Of a stretch of 64,000 nucleotides of DNA, positions 61,983 to 64,000 are shown in pieces. The position numbers were made by a program, and so were the translations under genes. The DNA comes from Amblyomma americanum (taxonomy: Eukaryota; Arthropoda; Arachnida; Ixodida; Ixodidae). The notes beneath the pieces are model-generated. The model had not been told where the DNA came from. It ran no database searches and saw only the letters and a list, made by a program, of their open reading frames with translations. Each line of letters begins with the position of its first letter. The first letter of the stretch is position 1. The stretch is taken from assembly GCF_052857255.1 (NCBI RefSeq), contig NC_135497.1, positions 181,135,478 through 181,199,477 on the forward strand. The letters run 5' to 3'.

Positions 61983-64000
61983 AAGAGTGCACGTGCGCCA
62001 CGCGAGTGTTTAAAATAAACCGGTTATAAAAAAATTGCCCTCGGGATTCGATTCCGCCCGGCCACGTCAATAACGGGCTGCAACACCAGGATAGCAGTTA
62101 AAAGCCGTCCACGTCGAGCGGTCGAAGGACTTGCAAATCGAGGGGTATCGAGGCTGAGATGTTGGCCGCCGTTCCTCTCGTCGGCTTTCCTGCAGTCACT
62201 GCTGTCCTGGCACAACAGTTGCTTACGCGTGAGAATGTGCTTTAATGCTATGCATGGATGCGGTTTGAGCTGTTGTTTTGGCAGACTAAAAAGAATGAAG
62301 TCAAAACAAATAGTCTAACTGCGCCTGTTTCTTTTCCACAAAATTGCAGTCAGAAATTCGGGAACAGCGCGTTTTTATCGTGAAATGACTCATATACCCG
62401 CCGTTGACAGAGGCGTTTTTCACTTGCAGACAGTCCCTGTCCCCTTTCAGCTGTAAACAACCGTGGCTGGTATAATGTAACAATTGTTTTCCTTTGCTCC
62501 CGCTTCATTTTTATCATCCGTCCCATCACATGGCCGATGCTGGTTCTAACCATGGGCCGACAACACTCGAGTCAGCTAAGTTGGTCAAAAATGACAGGAG
62601 TGGAATTGAACTGGAACGCAATTGTTTCATTATTTCAGGTCCAAAAGCGGTTCCTCCTGGTAGCCATCCTACGCGTTTCTTGTTTGTGTTTTTTTGTGCG
62701 TGTGTGCATGCGCGCTTTGGGACGTATTGTTTATGGACTTTGTGACTTTGTTTTACAGCATGGAAAGATCTCTTCTTTAACTCGTTCCAGCTCTGCATTA
62801 TTTCACACGCTTGAAGCGCGCATGCTGTACGCCACTTTTTGCTTTTCTGGAAGAATGATGGTGACTTTTGCCGTGACAGTTCCGTTCACGTGCTTGCTAG
62901 GTTCCTCCTTCTCAAAACGGTCTTTGTTGTTTGATAAAGCTGTTTCTGCTAAATCCGTGAAAAGCGTGTCCTTCACGTTCGGGTTAAGTGTTTGTGCGAG
63001 TGTAAGCAGCTTAATTGTAATATCGTAAGAAGAATAGTTCGGCCAAAGCCTTGCTTCAGCGCATTGGTGGTCGAACTTAGGGCTTTCCATTGAGACTGAA
63101 CACTAAAATTAGGATTTGGCCAAATACGCACGCATACCACGTAGCCTGGGACAGGGGATGGTGCTCAAGATGTGGGCATCCGGACCGAGTGGAGCTACGC
63201 CAACACCACCAATTCTGAACAGTGAAGTTTCCCTGACGCGATGATTCAATTCGGGTCCTTTGTCCTGAACCATTTGTCTTGTTAAACTTTCTTATAGTTG
63301 TTGTCTTTTCTTGGAACTTTTACGCGCCTACCACCGGCCTTTATTATTTTGCATTAAACATGGCTTTTATTTAGGGCCGTTTCTATCAATGTATTAAGAA
63401 TTTTAGGGTAATGTGGATGCTATACCAGACACAGAAGTAGGTCCTCGCATAATACACTGCGTTTTCATGAAGACACTAAAATATAATTTGCCTTCACTTT
63501 AGATACTAACGTTTCCTTCCGACGGACGAATACTATCCATTCTTGGTACCCTTAAGCTGCGCTTCAGTTTTGCGAAGGGGCGAGGGACGAAGCAACCATG
63601 TTGGTTGTGACGATTATACCTTCAATAAGTATGGGGCCAGGCTGCAATCTCTGCGGGCGCAAATTACGCTACTGTCGCATTTGGAGCATTTATTCATGAG
63701 TTCCTATCGACCAGCTTGCATCCTAAGGCCACTCATTAGAGAAGTTACGGCGCTTATGATCGCACTGTGAACCTATCCTGATTTGGATCAGTGAAGCAGT
63801 TTGGAGCTTGCCATGGCTGTCAAAAAATGGGCTTCATGCGCTGCCATCGACTGCTATTACCTTTGGATAATAACAATGGATGCTATATGTGTCGGTATTT
63901 TATAACCTGATTCGGCGGGCTGATTTCGTCACTTAATTTTTTAACTTTGGAAGCATAGTTAATATAGAAAAGAACCGTGCTAAAAGACGCCTCCAGAGCG
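61983..64000. other. No gene recognised
   Basis: Unassigned 2 kb. The plus frame 62537-63028 (163 codons) has hydrophobic segments but no known motif. No repeat structure seen. Confidence 0.45.

Noticed and set aside
1..64000. CRISPR array, bacterial operon, riboswitch
   Set aside because: No regularly spaced repeats with unique spacers and no bacterial gene organisation. The content is eukaryotic retroelements.

Overview
This window is eukaryotic, repeat-dominated DNA, most likely from a hard tick (Ixodidae). The evidence is a tRNA-derived SINE with the features of Ruka-type SINEs described from Rhipicephalus, together with many RNase H-bearing I-type LINEs, a Tx1-type LINE, Gypsy LTR elements and Penelope-like elements. 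There is no operon structure, no rRNA and no convincing tRNA gene. I recognise no complete host gene. The best host candidates are a possible terminal exon (6471-6788, poly-A signal at 7211) and a CpG-rich block with an ATG and a splice donor (56430-57500). Almost every long reading frame belongs to a transposable element.

Layout. 1-8445: mostly unassigned sequence with a tRNA-like SINE, a TG/GTGC microsatellite, a LINE 3' end (about 2904-3485, minus) and a diverged direct repeat (4751-5040). 8454-9941: a non-autonomous hAT-type DNA element with an 8-bp target duplication. 10080-19690: a nest. A decayed CR1/Jockey-type LINE is cut by a TA-flanked MITE and by a gag-only LTR element (11496-18922). 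The LTR element's 5' LTR is in turn cut by a full-length I-type LINE (LINE-1, 11573-16976) carrying an intact 1207-codon ORF2 and the geometry of a twin-primed 5' inversion.

19691-29151: fossils, including an endonuclease-domain fragment, a Penelope-like GIY-YIG fragment, a decayed LINE, a 65-bp tandem repeat and a second copy of the tRNA-like SINE. 29152-40336: a Gypsy element with gag, protease, RT, RNase H and integrase, cut inside RT by a truncated LINE. Just upstream of its polypurine tract it is cut by a second full-length I-type LINE (LINE-2, 34712-40112) with a perfect 12-bp target duplication.

40337-43870: two inverted-repeat DNA elements and a Tc1/mariner transposase fossil with an inverted duplication. 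43974-52041: a second nest. An I-type LINE is split by a TA-flanked MITE. The MITE holds a 190-bp-arm palindrome built on a SINE, and a Tx1-type LINE (45744-50605) sits in the SINE head with a 17-bp target duplication. 52467-55090: a foldback element and another I-type LINE fossil. 58640-61928: an almost complete Penelope-like element with 394/395-bp flanking direct repeats, RT and GIY-YIG endonuclease.

Together the elements give a readable relative chronology of insertions. Only LINE-1 ORF2, LINE-2 ORF1 and the long Tx1 frame are open enough to suggest recent activity. No element is fully intact in both ORFs. The most unusual observations are the 45-47-bp duplication that abuts both ends of the LTR element, the full-length inverted LINE, and the absence of an ATG at the start of ORF2 in both full-length I-type LINEs.
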